Virus record (IMG/VR): IMGVR_UViG_3300017756_000075
Coordinates: 1 to 28,200 of that record
Source: a virus
Length of the DNA stretch: 28,200 nt
Strand: one strand, 5' to 3'
Shown: one piece after another, positions 1 to 11,100 of the stretch
Layout of the letters: the number at the start of each line of letters is the position of its first letter
Numbering within the stretch: position 1 is the stretch's first letter
Notes under the pieces: generated by a model
Seen by the model: the letters and a program-made list of their open reading frames with translations, nothing else
The model's database searches: none
Told to the model about the DNA's origin: nothing
Program-made: the position numbers and the translations under genes

Positions 1-3000
1 CACCCATTTCATATTTGTATACGGGTGTTCCTACAACATAATTTTTAGAATTAGATCCTCTAGTAATACCACTAATTGTTCCGGTAGATGTGTCAGTGTA
101 AGTAAGAATTTCATCACCAATTTTTACATAACCAGCAGTTGTCGTTCCAACACCAATATTCTCAAATGTGCTAAACTCCGAAGAGTTTTCTACAAGAAGG
201 TCAGCAGTTGAATCTGCACTATATGGTGAGGTTAATTTAGTTGGTACGACATCACTCTCTACACCAGATATTGTAACTCTATTATTTTCATGGTACATAC
301 CATGGTTCTTATGGTCAACAATAAGGTGAAGACCATCGTTATTACCAACTGCTCTAATTTCTGTTGGTGTTACATTACCGTTAGCGCCATTCAATGTTAC
401 TAAAGAACCAGAACTATTTGTAAACTGTAGAGTTTTACCTACGCCAACTTCAAAATCTCCCTGAACATTATCAAATATAATTTCGTTTGTGCTAGCAAGT
501 GATACAAGAGAGAATCTTGCATTTCTACCTGCTGGATTGTTACCAAGACTACTAATGCCAAGAACATCACCGACAACATAACCAGAACCACCGTTAACAA
601 CGGTTGCTCCAACAGCAACGCCATTATTAACTGAAATATTAGCAGTTAGATTCTGACCAGATCCAGTAATACTCGTCAAAGCAACTCCGGTATAAGTCAG
701 TGCGCCGGAACTTGGAGTGTAACCAATTCCTGCATTTGTAATTGTCAATGCGCCAGTTCCAGATCCAGCTGATCCCACAAAGTTACCGGTTGCATTTGAT
801 CCCTGCTGTGAGAAAGTATTTCCAATTTCAAGAGCATTACTTCCAAAAACAGTTGTTCCTAAACCAACTCTAATTTTCTTAGAACTGATATTGATGGAGT
901 CAGGTTGGAGAGTTGGAATCTGTCCATTACCTTCTCCAAGAATTGGGTTATAAACCTCAAGTGAACCATTCTGCACAAAATCTGCGCGACGTATGGTGAA
1001 CTTAAGATCCTCCCATTGACTTGGTTCCCATGTAGAAGCATTCTGTGATTTAAACAGAGATCCAAGGTATGGTTGGTTGGAGATGAATTCATCAGTCAAA
1101 AGATCAGATTCTCCAACTCTAGAAATAAACACTCTATATTTTGTAGACCAAGAGGCAAGTGTTATTGCATATTCTCCACCACCCTCAAGGTAAACCGGTG
1201 CTTTAAAATTAAATGTAGTTGGTACTGTTCCATCAGCAGAAATATTGATTTGATCTGGTGTTAAAATAATTTCAGAGAAGGGAAGAATCTTCTGAGTTGG
1301 AACACCATTTTGCATGGTACGAATTTGGAATGTCATGGGAATATCCATGTCATCCTTGGTCTGGAAGAATACATCGCAACTTGTAACAAATACACCAGTC
1401 TCATCTAAGACTTGGAATGATTGCGCTAAGGGATCATACCACTCAGTGACGGTAGTTTCGGTGGTCACTGAATCAATTACAGTGCTTGCTTTTGATGAAC
1501 CAAAAAAGTCTCTTCTTGCTTTGCTTTCAGTTTCATGTCTAATTTGAATCTCAGCATTTCTAACAGAAACAATTTGCTCTTGAACAGTTTCAAGTGTTCC
1601 TTTTGCAGTATATTTTTGCTCACCAATGGTAGATGCAACATTCTGATCATTATTAGAATCATCAACTAATGTGAAAGTTTTATCTCCAGTTTCAAACTTG
1701 GGATTCCCTCCAATATTTGGATCTGGAATATAAAAACTTCCTATCAAAGTTGAACCCAAGTCTGACATCAATCTTAGACTTGAAATGGTTGCTTGTGCTC
1801 CACTGGTCTGACCAACGAGAACCATGTCTTTAGCGACATATCCAAAGTATTCACCTTGTGCTTGCAAAGAAAGTGCATAAGTATCAACATTCAGAACTGA
1901 TGATGTTGAAGAATATGTTTCGGGTAACACATTTCCTTGACCTGGAACTTGAACTTGACCAGGAGTTCCTAAGAATGTTTCAACTGCAGTTGGAGAAACT
2001 TGGGACAGATATGGATTATTTCTATAGACTTGAGTAGGAGCATTGAATGGACCTTCTTTATGATTGGCTTGAGCAACTCTAAATCTAATTGCAGGTGTTT
2101 TAGATCCTCTGTTTCCTAAACCAGTGCCCTCCATTTTACCAAAAACTGTCTCTCCAACCTGAAATACACCAGAAGTCATTGTAATTTCTAACAACTTTGG
2201 AACACAATACTTACTTACATCTCTAGAGTCAAAGAATGGATATATTCTAGTAAGAGGTCTTACTTTATTAGCGACAAATTGTATGTTTCTAGAGCGCATT
2301 AATGCGATGAGATCTCTACTAATAACTCTGTCACCCATTGAAGTTTGATCGAATCTCTCAGTAATAAGAGTTTTCTGACCTCTTCTATTATCGGTTCCAA
2401 TTCTGAATGTATCAGTTATGGTGTCTTGGAAAGTTGTGGTTGTGGAAGATTCAGTCCAAGTGCGAGTCAACCTTCTTCCTCCACGTCCTTGTTGATGACG
2501 TTCTCTAACAACAGTTCTTGCTCCTCCACCACCAGGACGAGTCTCTGTTCTAGTTCCACCATCTCTTTGAGTTTGCTCTGTTCCAGTCCATGTGGTTTGC
2601 CAAGAATTCCATTGAACAGGGAAGAATCCAGTTTGTGGATCAGCTTCACCAAATCGTCTTGTGGCTTTTGCCATTTCTTCTGCATAATTACCCTCAGTTT
2701 GGACAATTTTTGCTTCAACTCTTGCAGTATCAACCCATGTATCTGATGAAGGACTTAGTTCAACAGATGCTTGCCAAAAACTAACTAAGAAAGGTGTTAT
2801 ACTTTCAGTTCTTGTGGCAAAGTTTTGCTTCAACCACTCAATTTCTGTATAATCTAGGGTAATAATATCAGAAGAACGCTTAATATTTTCTCCATCAGGT
2901 GCCGTAAATCCAAGATCAGTTTGTGTAGTGACACCCTCTACAGGTTCAACTGTTAAGTCAATAGAGTTTGTAAAGTGCCTTGGACGCAATTCTCTGCTTT

Positions 3001-6000
3001 GAACGTCTAAAGAATTGTTTATTGGAGCATTGGTCTCTTGTGGTAAAAGAGTGGTAAAATCATCAACAAAGAAACCAGACTTAAATCTGTTTAACCCCTC
3101 AGAGTCAGCGACAAATAAACTCTCAGTATTAACCTCTAATAAAGATAAAGTGGTATAGTATTCTAAACTTCTAATTCTATCCTCAAGTTTTTTGATATCG
3201 GACATGCGATATCTCTTATGCTCTAAGAAAGATACGGTTGCATCCTCTGTAGAGAGAAGATATGGTTGTAATTTTACTGTAGCAATTTCTAATGCGTCAT
3301 CTAGTGGAACTGGTCTTTCAAAGTTTTCTGATGGAGCACCTTGTTGAACCTGAAGTCTTCCATTTTTTGTCATGAAGATTCTATCATATCTTCCAAGATA
3401 GAATGAAAAATCAAGGTTAATTGATTCATCAGACGCTAAAATATTTGCTACAGAATTACCACTACCATTGTATGATCTTCCTAAGAATTCCAATGGAGAT
3501 CTAGAACTCTCTGAAACTGTATAATCAGAAACTCTTGGTCTAATATCAATTAGATCAGTATTTCTTTCTCCATTGACAGTTTGAATCTCAAGATCATAAT
3601 CGAATGATTCATAAGAATTTTTGGTGATTAAATCTCCATCATCAGTGTCCTCGAAATATGCATTAGCAAAATATACTTTTAATTGTCTAGTTGGTGGTCT
3701 CGCATTAGACTTTCTTTTTAAGAAACCTTGACCATAGATAGATGATTTCTGTCCAGTATTAAATTCAAAGTGATTTGAAATTGCTCTACTAAGAGTGTTT
3801 AATGTCGTCAGAGTTGCAGTGATATTTGACTCAGAAAAGACTATTGTTTCTCCCTCAGTGAAGTTTATATCAGTTCTGGGAACATATGTAATTTGACTAT
3901 CAGTTAGTTTTTCTGTATATACTGCTCTAGCGCCAGATGATTGACCTACTATAAACTCACCAACAATTAAATCTGAAGTTTTACCTGTAAAACCGCTTAT
4001 AGCAGATAATGTTGCTTGGGGTGCAGATGCTGCAGATGTATTTGTAGATTCATAAACACCAAGTATTCTGATAATATCTGGTTTGTTCAGAGAAATTCTT
4101 TCATCTTCAACTCTAGTACCAAACGGGAAATTACCAAAAGTCAAACCATTGTTTAAAGTTGTGCTTCCTGTTCCTGCACCAGAATTGATTGATTTGTCAA
4201 CAACTAAAGTGTTTACTCTATTCTGTCTTTTAATTTTTTCTTTTAAACTAGACTTTCTTAAAGTTACAAAAAGAGTTGCTCCAGTATCATTAGCACCTAA
4301 GTTATTAATCTGAAGTTCTTTTCCACCATTAGTGAATGAGAATCTATCTGCGGTTAATTCCTCAGTTGCACCATTAGATCTGATTAATGTATATCTTTCT
4401 TCATCAAACGCCAAGAACGTTTCATTTGCACCTGCAGTAACTACAGCAGAAAGTTTGTTGGTTGCAATATTGACAGTGAATGTTTTTCTAATTATAATAT
4501 TAGAAGAAATTAAATCAACATCAGATATAAACTGCTTTGGCATTGTTGTGTACAGTGCATTTGCATCAAGATCCTCAGCAGATGCTGATAATTTTGTACC
4601 AACAATTTTTAAATCATTAATTGTTCTAGCAGTTGGTGGGAGATCTCCGTCTAAAACTCCAGTAACTGTAGTAACACCAGTGACAGTAACATCACCGGCA
4701 TTAACACTAGTAACTCTTGCACCAATTGGAGTAGCAGAATCAGTAGTTGTGAACTTTAAAATACTTCCAACTTTTACTTTAGATAAAAAATTAGAAGCGG
4801 CAGCTGCGGTAATTTTAGGAGAACCAGCACCAACTGTCGCTGTAATTGAAGATACTCCAACATTTACTAAGGTATCCAGTACAGTATCAGCAGTAAATGT
4901 TACCGCAGCACCAATGCCTCCAGGTAAACTTGGACCACCGTAGACTGATTTGATATCAGATATTCCAGCAGATGTTATTGCAATAGCAACCCTAGAGTTT
5001 TCAATACCATCAAAAATTAGTGGTTCATTGAGTACAAAATCACCACTTCTTTCATATACTGTTAAAGCTGCTCCAACAGAAACATTTTCTCTTAAAAATG
5101 CAGTCGCTCCACTATATTTTCCTTTGACATGAACCGGAACCGTTAATGTAATTGGTTCATTCAGTGTCATATGAGAGAATGTTTGAATATCATATAGTTG
5201 AAGATCCCACTGATTAACATCCGCATTAGTAGCACTGTATGATCCACTTTCCAGTGCAAAATCATACACTCTAGCTAGACCAATTTCTTTTCCAGATAAA
5301 GTCTCTGAACTAGATCCAACTCTCCTATCTCTTAAACTTAAAATATAAGTATTACCAATTCCTGTTGTCGGTGCACCGAAAACTTTATTTGTTTTAAAAG
5401 TTGCTCCAGTATTAAAAATAATTTCTTGTTTTTCTAGTTTTTTAGTTGTTCTTGGTTTTGATACATCAAGATATGTGGTATTAATTGTTTCTACTTCATA
5501 TCCTTTTACGAAAGCTTTACCTGGAGAAATTTCATACAGAGCAAGATCCTCAGATGCTAAAGATCCACCCTGAGTAAATCTTCCTTCTGTATATACCCCA
5601 TTAGTGCTAACGCCATCGTCTAACGAGTCTCTAACAGTCACATCAAACGGCATGACGGTATAATCACCAGACTCTGCATATGTTCTGCGTGCTAGTTCAT
5701 CAGCAATAATGCTATATTCTGTATTTTTTACTTGAGAATCAAGCACACCATCTCTAATGGTTGCTAATTCTATGAAGTCAGAATCATTAAAATCATCTAA
5801 AGACTTAATTGTTAAAGAACAACTAATTTTTAAACGGTCTGCTCCAGGAGAAGCAAAATTATTAAATCCTTTTGAATTATCTGTAAGATTTTCATCAGTA
5901 TCTGAGTTTACAATTTCCTCTAAAACCTTAAGACCAACTCTACCACTTGCATTATTTTGATATTGAGATAAAATTAAAGTTTCGTCAGAGACATTTACAA

Positions 6001-6598
6001 AATTACCTCTAATAAAATAAACACCATTTGAAATTGAGAACGCTGACCCAGTTGATGTTGCATTCGTGGAAATTGTCGAACAGAAAGATTCTCCAATAGG
6101 AATGAATGGATTATTTAATGGACCAGAAATTATATCAACGTCAGTAGCTAAGAGTTCACCATCTAAAAATGTTTTTATTTCAGAATCTTGAACACCAGAG
6201 GACAAATATGAAAGGTAAAGAGTTAAATTGCCTCTCTCAGAATTTTCAGACTTTAATATATTTTTTACGTATGCTGTTACACCAGAAGTTAAACCAATTA
6301 CTTTTCTATCTACTAGTTGATCAATATAAAAATCAACAGGAACACCCAAGTGAGTATTATTTAACTCAACTGCTTGATATGACCTAGAATACGCAGTGTT
6401 TCCAGGAATAACCTTTGCACCTTCTTTGAAAAAGTGCTGACCAAATCTTTCAATTTGATTTTGAAGAATAGATTGTAGACCAGTTAGTTCTCTTGCTTGA
6501 ACTGGATATCCTGGTTTAAACAAGACTCTATGATAATTATCATTAGGGTCAAAATCATCAAAATATGGAGATACATTGAGATTGGTTTGTTGAGCCAT
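1..6598 (-). CDS. DUF4815-type giant virion structural protein (partial, C-terminus outside window)
   Basis: The reading frame is open for 2199 codons from the ATG at 6598 to the left edge, with no stop, so the protein is longer than that. The N-terminus (residues about 8-40, NVSPYFDDFDPNDNYHRVLF followed by KPGYPVQARELTGLQSILQN) matches what I know of DUF4815, a domain of large phage virion proteins. The remainder is Ser/Thr/Gly-rich beta-type sequence. Around residues 1330-1380 there is an Arg/Gly-rich segment containing RPGGGGARTVV and GRGGRR. Near residues 1953-2015 two Gly-x-Gly-Tyr units occur (AGIGYTPSS and GGSGYVVGD), like those in the neighbouring gp7 and gp8. The start is 6 bp after the gp8 stop with no clear Shine-Dalgarno, which suggests translational coupling. 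It sits where T4 encodes gp9/gp10, so a peripheral baseplate or fibre-attachment role is inferred. Family assignment is confident; function is not. Confidence 0.85.
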   Translation of the reverse strand, partial: MAQQTNLNVSPYFDDFDPNDNYHRVLFKPGYPVQARELTGLQSILQNQIERFGQHFFKEGAKVIPGNTAYSRSYQAVELNNTHLGVPVDFYIDQLVDRKVIGLTSGVTAYVKNILKSENSERGNLTLYLSYLSSGVQDSEIKTFLDGELLATDVDIISGPLNNPFIPIGESFCSTISTNATSTGSAFSISNGVYFIRGNFVNVSDETLILSQYQNNASGRVGLKVLEEIVNSDTDENLTDNSKGFNNFASPGADRLKISCSLTIKSLDDFNDSDFIELATIRDGVLDSQVKNTEYSIIADELARRTYAESGDYTVMPFDVTVRDSLDDGVSTNGVYTEGRFTQGGSLASEDLALYEISPGKAFVKGYEVETINTTYLDVSKPRTTKKLEKQEIIFNTGATFKTNKVFGAPTTGIGNTYILSLRDRRVGSSSETLSGKEIGLARVYDFALESGSYSATNADVNQWDLQLYDIQTFSHMTLNEPITLTVPVHVKGKYSGATAFLRENVSVGAALTVYERSGDFVLNEPLIFDGIENSRVAIAITSAGISDIKSVYGGPSLPGGIGAAVTFTADTVLDTLVNVGVSSITATVGAGSPKITAAAASNFLSKVKVGSILKFTTTDSATPIGARVTSVNAGDVTVTGVTTVTGVLDGDLPPTARTINDLKIVGTKLSASAEDLDANALYTTMPKQFISDVDLISSNIIIRKTFTVNIATNKLSAVVTAGANETFLAFDEERYTLIRSNGATEELTADRFSFTNGGKELQINNLGANDTGATLFVTLRKSSLKEKIKRQNRVNTLVVDKSINSGAGTGSTTLNNGLTFGNFPFGTRVEDERISLNKPDIIRILGVYESTNTSAASAPQATLSAISGFTGKTSDLIVGEFIVGQSSGARAVYTEKLTDSQITYVPRTDINFTEGETIVFSESNITATLTTLNTLSRAISNHFEFNTGQKSSIYGQGFLKRKSNARPPTRQLKVYFANAYFEDTDDGDLITKNSYESFDYDLEIQTVNGERNTDLIDIRPRVSDYTVSESSRSPLEFLGRSYNGSGNSVANILASDESINLDFSFYLGRYDRIFMTKNGRLQVQQGAPSENFERPVPLDDALEIATVKLQPYLLSTEDATVSFLEHKRYRMSDIKKLEDRIRSLEYYTTLSLLEVNTESLFVADSEGLNRFKSGFFVDDFTTLLPQETNAPINNSLDVQSRELRPRHFTNSIDLTVEPVEGVTTQTDLGFTAPDGENIKRSSDIITLDYTEIEWLKQNFATRTESITPFLVSFWQASVELSPSSDTWVDTARVEAKIVQTEGNYAEEMAKATRRFGEADPQTGFFPVQWNSWQTTWTGTEQTQRDGGTRTETRPGGGGARTVVRERHQQGRGGRRLTRTWTESSTTTTFQDTITDTFRIGTDNRRGQKTLITERFDQTSMGDRVISRDLIALMRSRNIQFVANKVRPLTRIYPFFDSRDVSKYCVPKLLEITMTSGVFQVGETVFGKMEGTGLGNRGSKTPAIRFRVAQANHKEGPFNAPTQVYRNNPYLSQVSPTAVETFLGTPGQVQVPGQGNVLPETYSSTSSVLNVDTYALSLQAQGEYFGYVAKDMVLVGQTSGAQATISSLRLMSDLGSTLIGSFYIPDPNIGGNPKFETGDKTFTLVDDSNNDQNVASTIGEQKYTAKGTLETVQEQIVSVRNAEIQIRHETESKARRDFFGSSKASTVIDSVTTETTVTEWYDPLAQSFQVLDETGVFVTSCDVFFQTKDDMDIPMTFQIRTMQNGVPTQKILPFSEIILTPDQINISADGTVPTTFNFKAPVYLEGGGEYAITLASWSTKYRVFISRVGESDLLTDEFISNQPYLGSLFKSQNASTWEPSQWEDLKFTIRRADFVQNGSLEVYNPILGEGNGQIPTLQPDSINISSKKIRVGLGTTVFGSNALEIGNTFSQQGSNATGNFVGSAGSGTGALTITNAGIGYTPSSGALTYTGVALTSITGSGQNLTANISVNNGVAVGATVVNGGSGYVVGDVLGISSLGNNPAGRNARFSLVSLASTNEIIFDNVQGDFEVGVGKTLQFTNSSGSLVTLNGANGNVTPTEIRAVGNNDGLHLIVDHKNHGMYHENNRVTISGVESDVVPTKLTSPYSADSTADLLVENSSEFSTFENIGVGTTTAGYVKIGDEILTYTDTSTGTISGITRGSNSKNYVVGTPVYKYEMG

Positions 6599-6604
6599 GG
6601 TTGA

Positions 6605-8152
6605 TTAGAATTGCAATATGATTTTGATATCTTCCTTCTGGTTTGAAGATCTTGTTATGGCAGGTCTGTTGTCAGTGTAGATTATTTCACCTGAAAATTG
6701 TTTAACCTCAGGAGTAGATACTCCTCTATTAAAAGTTTGACCCAGATAATATGTCCTATTATTTATGACCGTTGACAGACCTGAGAAGTCGTCCAGGGTG
6801 AGACTTACGCTTCCTCCAGTAATTGTCAATGCACCGCCAGTATCTGGTGAACCAGAAAATCTGTTTAGATTATAACCAAATGAGGGATTAGTTTGTGCAA
6901 CTCCAACAGTAGTAAATCCTGCAAAAGTTCTCTCTTGCCATAGTTTTAAAACACCAGTAACTTGATCATAACTAACAACTTTACCTATGGCAGTAACACC
7001 AGTACCAATTGTCTGTTGAACAACAGTATCCTCTGTAAAAATTGCTGAACTATAACCAACTCCAGTTAATCTGAGAGCATAGACTCCACTTGCTTTATCT
7101 AGTGTTAAAATTTGATTACTACCAAATGCCAAAGGATTTTCTACAATTCCAATTCTAGCAATTTCATTACCCGTGATGAAATCTGGATTTTCCACATCAT
7201 TCTCAACCCTTGAATATAAAAGAACATTTGTTGCACCAAGTTCTCTATTGATATCCGCACCATGTCCACCTTTAGGAGGAATAATTACATTTAAAACAGG
7301 AAACTCATTAGGAGAGGGAACACCTCCTGCAATTAAATCTACATTACCAAAAGTATAACCAGATCCCTGATTTGAAACTACAATACCACCTATTTTTGAA
7401 TCGTTATTAATTGTTACTGTACACTCTGCCCCAGAACCATCACCTTTAATGGGAACTTTGGTATAAGTTCTATTTGCAGTTCCTATTCCAACTCCACGAT
7501 TTTCGATAATTACAGTTTTAAGTCCACCATCAACAGCGTTATCTCTTACAGCAGCATCATCACTGCTAGTCTCCCAATTTGAGGGAACTGGCATGTAATC
7601 AGTGCTGTCAAATCTAACAATGTCTGATGGTTTGATAGTATACAAATATTTCCAAATATATCCATCACCACTGGTTCCTGCAGCTCTTGGTTCTAAATCA
7701 GTAAACCTTGGTTCATCCAGTGATGGTCTTCCATTTACATTTTCTGGGTCAGTTCCATTCTGAAGACAGATGTAAACTCTATAATCGCTATTTAAAACAA
7801 AATAACTTGAGGAATATAATGAAGTTCCGTTAGAGTTTTTAGGAGTATTGTTTATGCTATAATCATGTCTATAATAATCATAAGTTCTACCAGACGCCCA
7901 GACATTTTTTGATACTACTTGTTTAGCATCATCTGAGGTAATTTTCTTAAGTGCAATTATAGTATCCCATGTTGAATTTTCATTGGCAAAATTGTCAATA
8001 GGTGCCGGAGGATCATTATTCCAATCAGCATTAATTATCGTTGGATTTGGAAGTCCGACGAAACTATAATATGCTTTTCCAACCGTATTGAATCCGGCTA
8101 CAAAATTCTTAGCATTCAATATCCTTATCTGATCAGTTATAATGGCAGACAT
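6605..8152 (-). CDS. 8: Baseplate wedge subunit gp8
   Basis: This 515-residue protein is a homologue of T4 gp8, a dimeric outer baseplate wedge protein. The assignment rests on blocks recalled from T4 gp8: residues 162-171 GDGYIWKYLY (T4 GDGYVWEYLF) followed by a STDYMPVP segment, and the C-terminal end from residue 487, SGEIIYTDNRP (T4 SGEMIYMENRP), closing on a hydrophobic ILQF (T4 ILFTF). T4 gp8 is 334 residues. The excess here lies mainly between about residues 205 and 480 and contains a Gly-x-Gly-Tyr unit (GSGYTF, 263-268) of the type repeated in gp7. The gene begins 23 bp after gp7 and ends 6 bp before the DUF4815 gene. No Shine-Dalgarno is visible. An AATAAATA octamer just upstream could be an internal late promoter. 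Confidence 0.93.
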   Translation of the reverse strand: MSAIITDQIRILNAKNFVAGFNTVGKAYYSFVGLPNPTIINADWNNDPPAPIDNFANENSTWDTIIALKKITSDDAKQVVSKNVWASGRTYDYYRHDYSINNTPKNSNGTSLYSSSYFVLNSDYRVYICLQNGTDPENVNGRPSLDEPRFTDLEPRAAGTSGDGYIWKYLYTIKPSDIVRFDSTDYMPVPSNWETSSDDAAVRDNAVDGGLKTVIIENRGVGIGTANRTYTKVPIKGDGSGAECTVTINNDSKIGGIVVSNQGSGYTFGNVDLIAGGVPSPNEFPVLNVIIPPKGGHGADINRELGATNVLLYSRVENDVENPDFITGNEIARIGIVENPLAFGSNQILTLDKASGVYALRLTGVGYSSAIFTEDTVVQQTIGTGVTAIGKVVSYDQVTGVLKLWQERTFAGFTTVGVAQTNPSFGYNLNRFSGSPDTGGALTITGGSVSLTLDDFSGLSTVINNRTYYLGQTFNRGVSTPEVKQFSGEIIYTDNRPAITRSSNQKEDIKIILQF

Positions 8153-8169
8153 TTTTGTAATTTTTTAGT

Positions 8170-8177
8170 TATTTATT
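8170..8177 (-). promoter_or_regulatory. Possible internal late promoter before gp8
   Basis: On the minus strand this reads AATAAATA, one mismatch from the T4 late promoter octamer TATAAATA and matching the looser NATAAATA form reported for cyanomyoviruses. It overlaps the gp7 stop codon and ends 17 bases before the gp8 ATG. A start 5-7 bases downstream would give a leader of only about 10 bases. AT-rich sequence produces this motif by chance, so support is modest. Confidence 0.35.
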
Positions 8178-11100
8178 AGGTTACAAACCCAATCGACTTG
8201 TATGCGGTTTGTCTTATAATGTATGGTCCAGTCTTAATTCCAACCACACCATTAGAAGTAATGGCATCATAGGACTTAAATCCAGTTCTCTCACTGAATA
8301 AAAGTTTACCCCAACTATATCTTCCATAGAAACTGCTAATCGCTAAACCAGCAGCGGTAAATCCATTGTAATGTGCAATACTAACAGTGACTCTAGCAAC
8401 GTTAGTAGTTCCAATTCCAATTGAAGATGTATTGGCAATAGAGACATCAGCAACTCTGTAGATATTATCTAGGAAAGAATTTCCAACACCAATTGTATTG
8501 CCACTTTCATCAAGGGCAGTCACTCCACTTCCAACATTAGACTCATAGACAATAAAGTAATCACCAGTTGCTATTCCACTAGTTGTTGTTTGTACAGTAA
8601 CACCTGTATTATCTCTCAATGGAGAATTTGCTTCAATCAGTAAGTCGAACACAATTGCGGTAGATGCGATACCAACGGAAGTGGTGCTGATTCCAGTAAT
8701 AACTCCAAAGTCACCACTATATGTGGTTATGGTGTTATTCTCTGTTTCTGGTCCTGCTGGAGGTCCAATCAGAACGACTGGAGGATTAGTGAAGGTGTAT
8801 CCGGTTCCAGGTGCAGTAATAGTTACACCAGTAACAACATCAGCAGTAAGGGATGCAACTGCAGTTGCTCTTAACGTGCTTCCTAATCCAACAGGATTCC
8901 CTATGGTCACGTCTGGAGTTGTTGAATATCCAACACCACCATTGGACAATGCAATAGATGTTATTGTTCCAGCAGCAGAAACGTTAGCAGTTGCGGCAGC
9001 ACCCACTGGTACGTTATAATTAAATATGGAAACTTTATTTTGGAATGCTACTGAGAGTTGAGACTCATTAATTGGATTGAAAGCAGGTCTTACATTATCA
9101 ACATATATCGTTGTTGAACCAACACCAACAGATTTGATAATATACGCTGTTGGGAAAATGTTTGGTTCATACAGACCACGCGACTTATCAATGACCTTTC
9201 CATTGATTAATACATCATTTCTTTGTCTACACCATGTTATAGGTCTTTCTGCTTTTTCATTTTTAGCTAATCCTGGTCCAGGATAAACATTTGTATTTAC
9301 AGAACTTGCAGAAATAATTGTAGAAACTGATCTCTTATTTTGATTTTGTTCAAAATTACCACTCTTAAATTGTAGTGTGTCGCCAACCTTAACAGTTTCT
9401 GTTACATCAACGTCATTAACGTCAATTTCTCCAGTTCCTTTGTATAGTAAGATTTTAACTGAGTCACCTGCTTTCGGTGCCTCATTGAATCTAATTGAAC
9501 TACCACCTAAGAATTCATAAGACTCTCCAGGGACTTGTATAACATCATTGATAAAGATAAGAAGATTATCTTGGATATTGATGTTTGAACCCTTAGCAGC
9601 AACAATAGATAAGAACTCACCCTCAGATTTAATTGGGAATACTACTCTTTGTCCATTAAAAAGTGAAGAGAATTCATCTAAAAATTGGAACTCACCAACA
9701 GACCATGCGTTAAATGAATCTCCATCAACCCTTTCCACTTTTATTTCAAAATCACTAAGAGTTTTTGTTGGATCTGTTGGAATTCCGACAGTTCCGCTAG
9801 TACCAATAGTTAATGTCTGTCCAACTTTATATCCAAATCCTGTATTGGAAATATTAAATTCAATTATACTAGATCCTTGTCCAACAACAATGTCAACTTT
9901 ACCTCCTGTTCCAACGCCAATCGAATTTGATGCATAAACAAGTGGTATATTTTCATATGATAAAGGTTGATCAATAATAACTTCAGGTGGATTAGTTGAA
10001 GTGTATCCTGTGCCTGGGTTAGTAACAGCGATACTAACAATATGACCACCACTTATTGCAGCAGTTCCGATAAACTCTAAAATTGGAGTTCCTGTTGAAG
10101 ATGATGCAACAGCAACATTAACTGTTGTTTGAATTCCACTTCTATATCCAGAACCACTATTACCAATAGAAATAGCGGAGACAGTTCCTCCAGCAGAGAT
10201 AGTAACAGTCGCACCAGCGGCAACAAGTGGTTGATAACCAAATCCAGTGGTTGATCCGACAGAAAGGAGAACACCACCAACAGGAATATTTGCATTGTTA
10301 ACATCATAAGATACAGAACTTGCAGTTCCAGTAAAACTTATTGAAGTAATACCTGTGGTTTCAGATACTGTGTAATTAGAATTTTCACCCAATCCTTGAA
10401 AAATGCCGTTAACAAGAATTAATGTAGAGGTAGTGATACCAGTCAGATTTTGTTTGTCAGAGGTTAGAATAAATTCTCTGGTCAAACCATCAAATCCTTG
10501 AGAAATATCATCATAGATGTGATTCTTAGCATAAGTCTCAACAGTTGAACCTGGAGGTCCACTTCTCATAAATGATCTTCCGAAGAAAGTAGATGATGTT
10601 GTTATACCTGTCCAATCTCTGAATGATGGTGGATCAGTGACAGATCCTATTGGAATATTACCGTAAGGTGCCTCTGCAAAGTTAATTGTATTATCAATAA
10701 TATTATAATTGCCTTCAATCTTTGTAACCAAGGTGTCCTTAGCATGTGCTCCTAGTCCTGTTCCAAACCAGTTACGACGAACCTTGACAGCATTCGTTGT
10801 TCCTATTCCAATAGAAATAATTTTGACAATTTCATCATCATCCTCGGTTCCAAGTTTTACATAATCTCCGGCAAAGAATGAAGTTATACCAGTGAAGAAT
10901 ATAATATCCTTACCTGGAGTTGCTGAAGTCGATAATCCAGTGGTTACTGAAGTTGCAACAATAGGAGATTGAATCATGTTGTCAATAGACACTATGACTT
11001 TGGAGTTTGCATCTTTTGCAGTAAGAGTATGATCAACACCTGCTGAAACACCAGTAAATGCAACAGAGACTGGATTTCTCTTAAGAGCATTTGCTGCACT

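Noticed and set aside
2345-2746. Overlapping 133-codon plus-strand and 88-codon minus-strand frames within the DUF4815 gene.
   Set aside because: Both cover the Arg/Gly-rich region, whose biased codons leave other frames open. The products are low-complexity and lack start signals.
4332-4943. A 203-codon plus-strand open frame inside the DUF4815 gene.
   Set aside because: It is antisense to a strongly supported coding frame, its composition (Val/Thr/Ser/Ala repeats) mirrors the reverse complement of that gene, and it has no ribosome binding site.
9548-9937. Plus-strand open frames of 100-130 codons inside the gp7-like gene.
   Set aside because: They are antisense to a single 4059-codon frame with consistent protein motifs throughout, and they arise from its Gly/Thr/Val-rich codon use.
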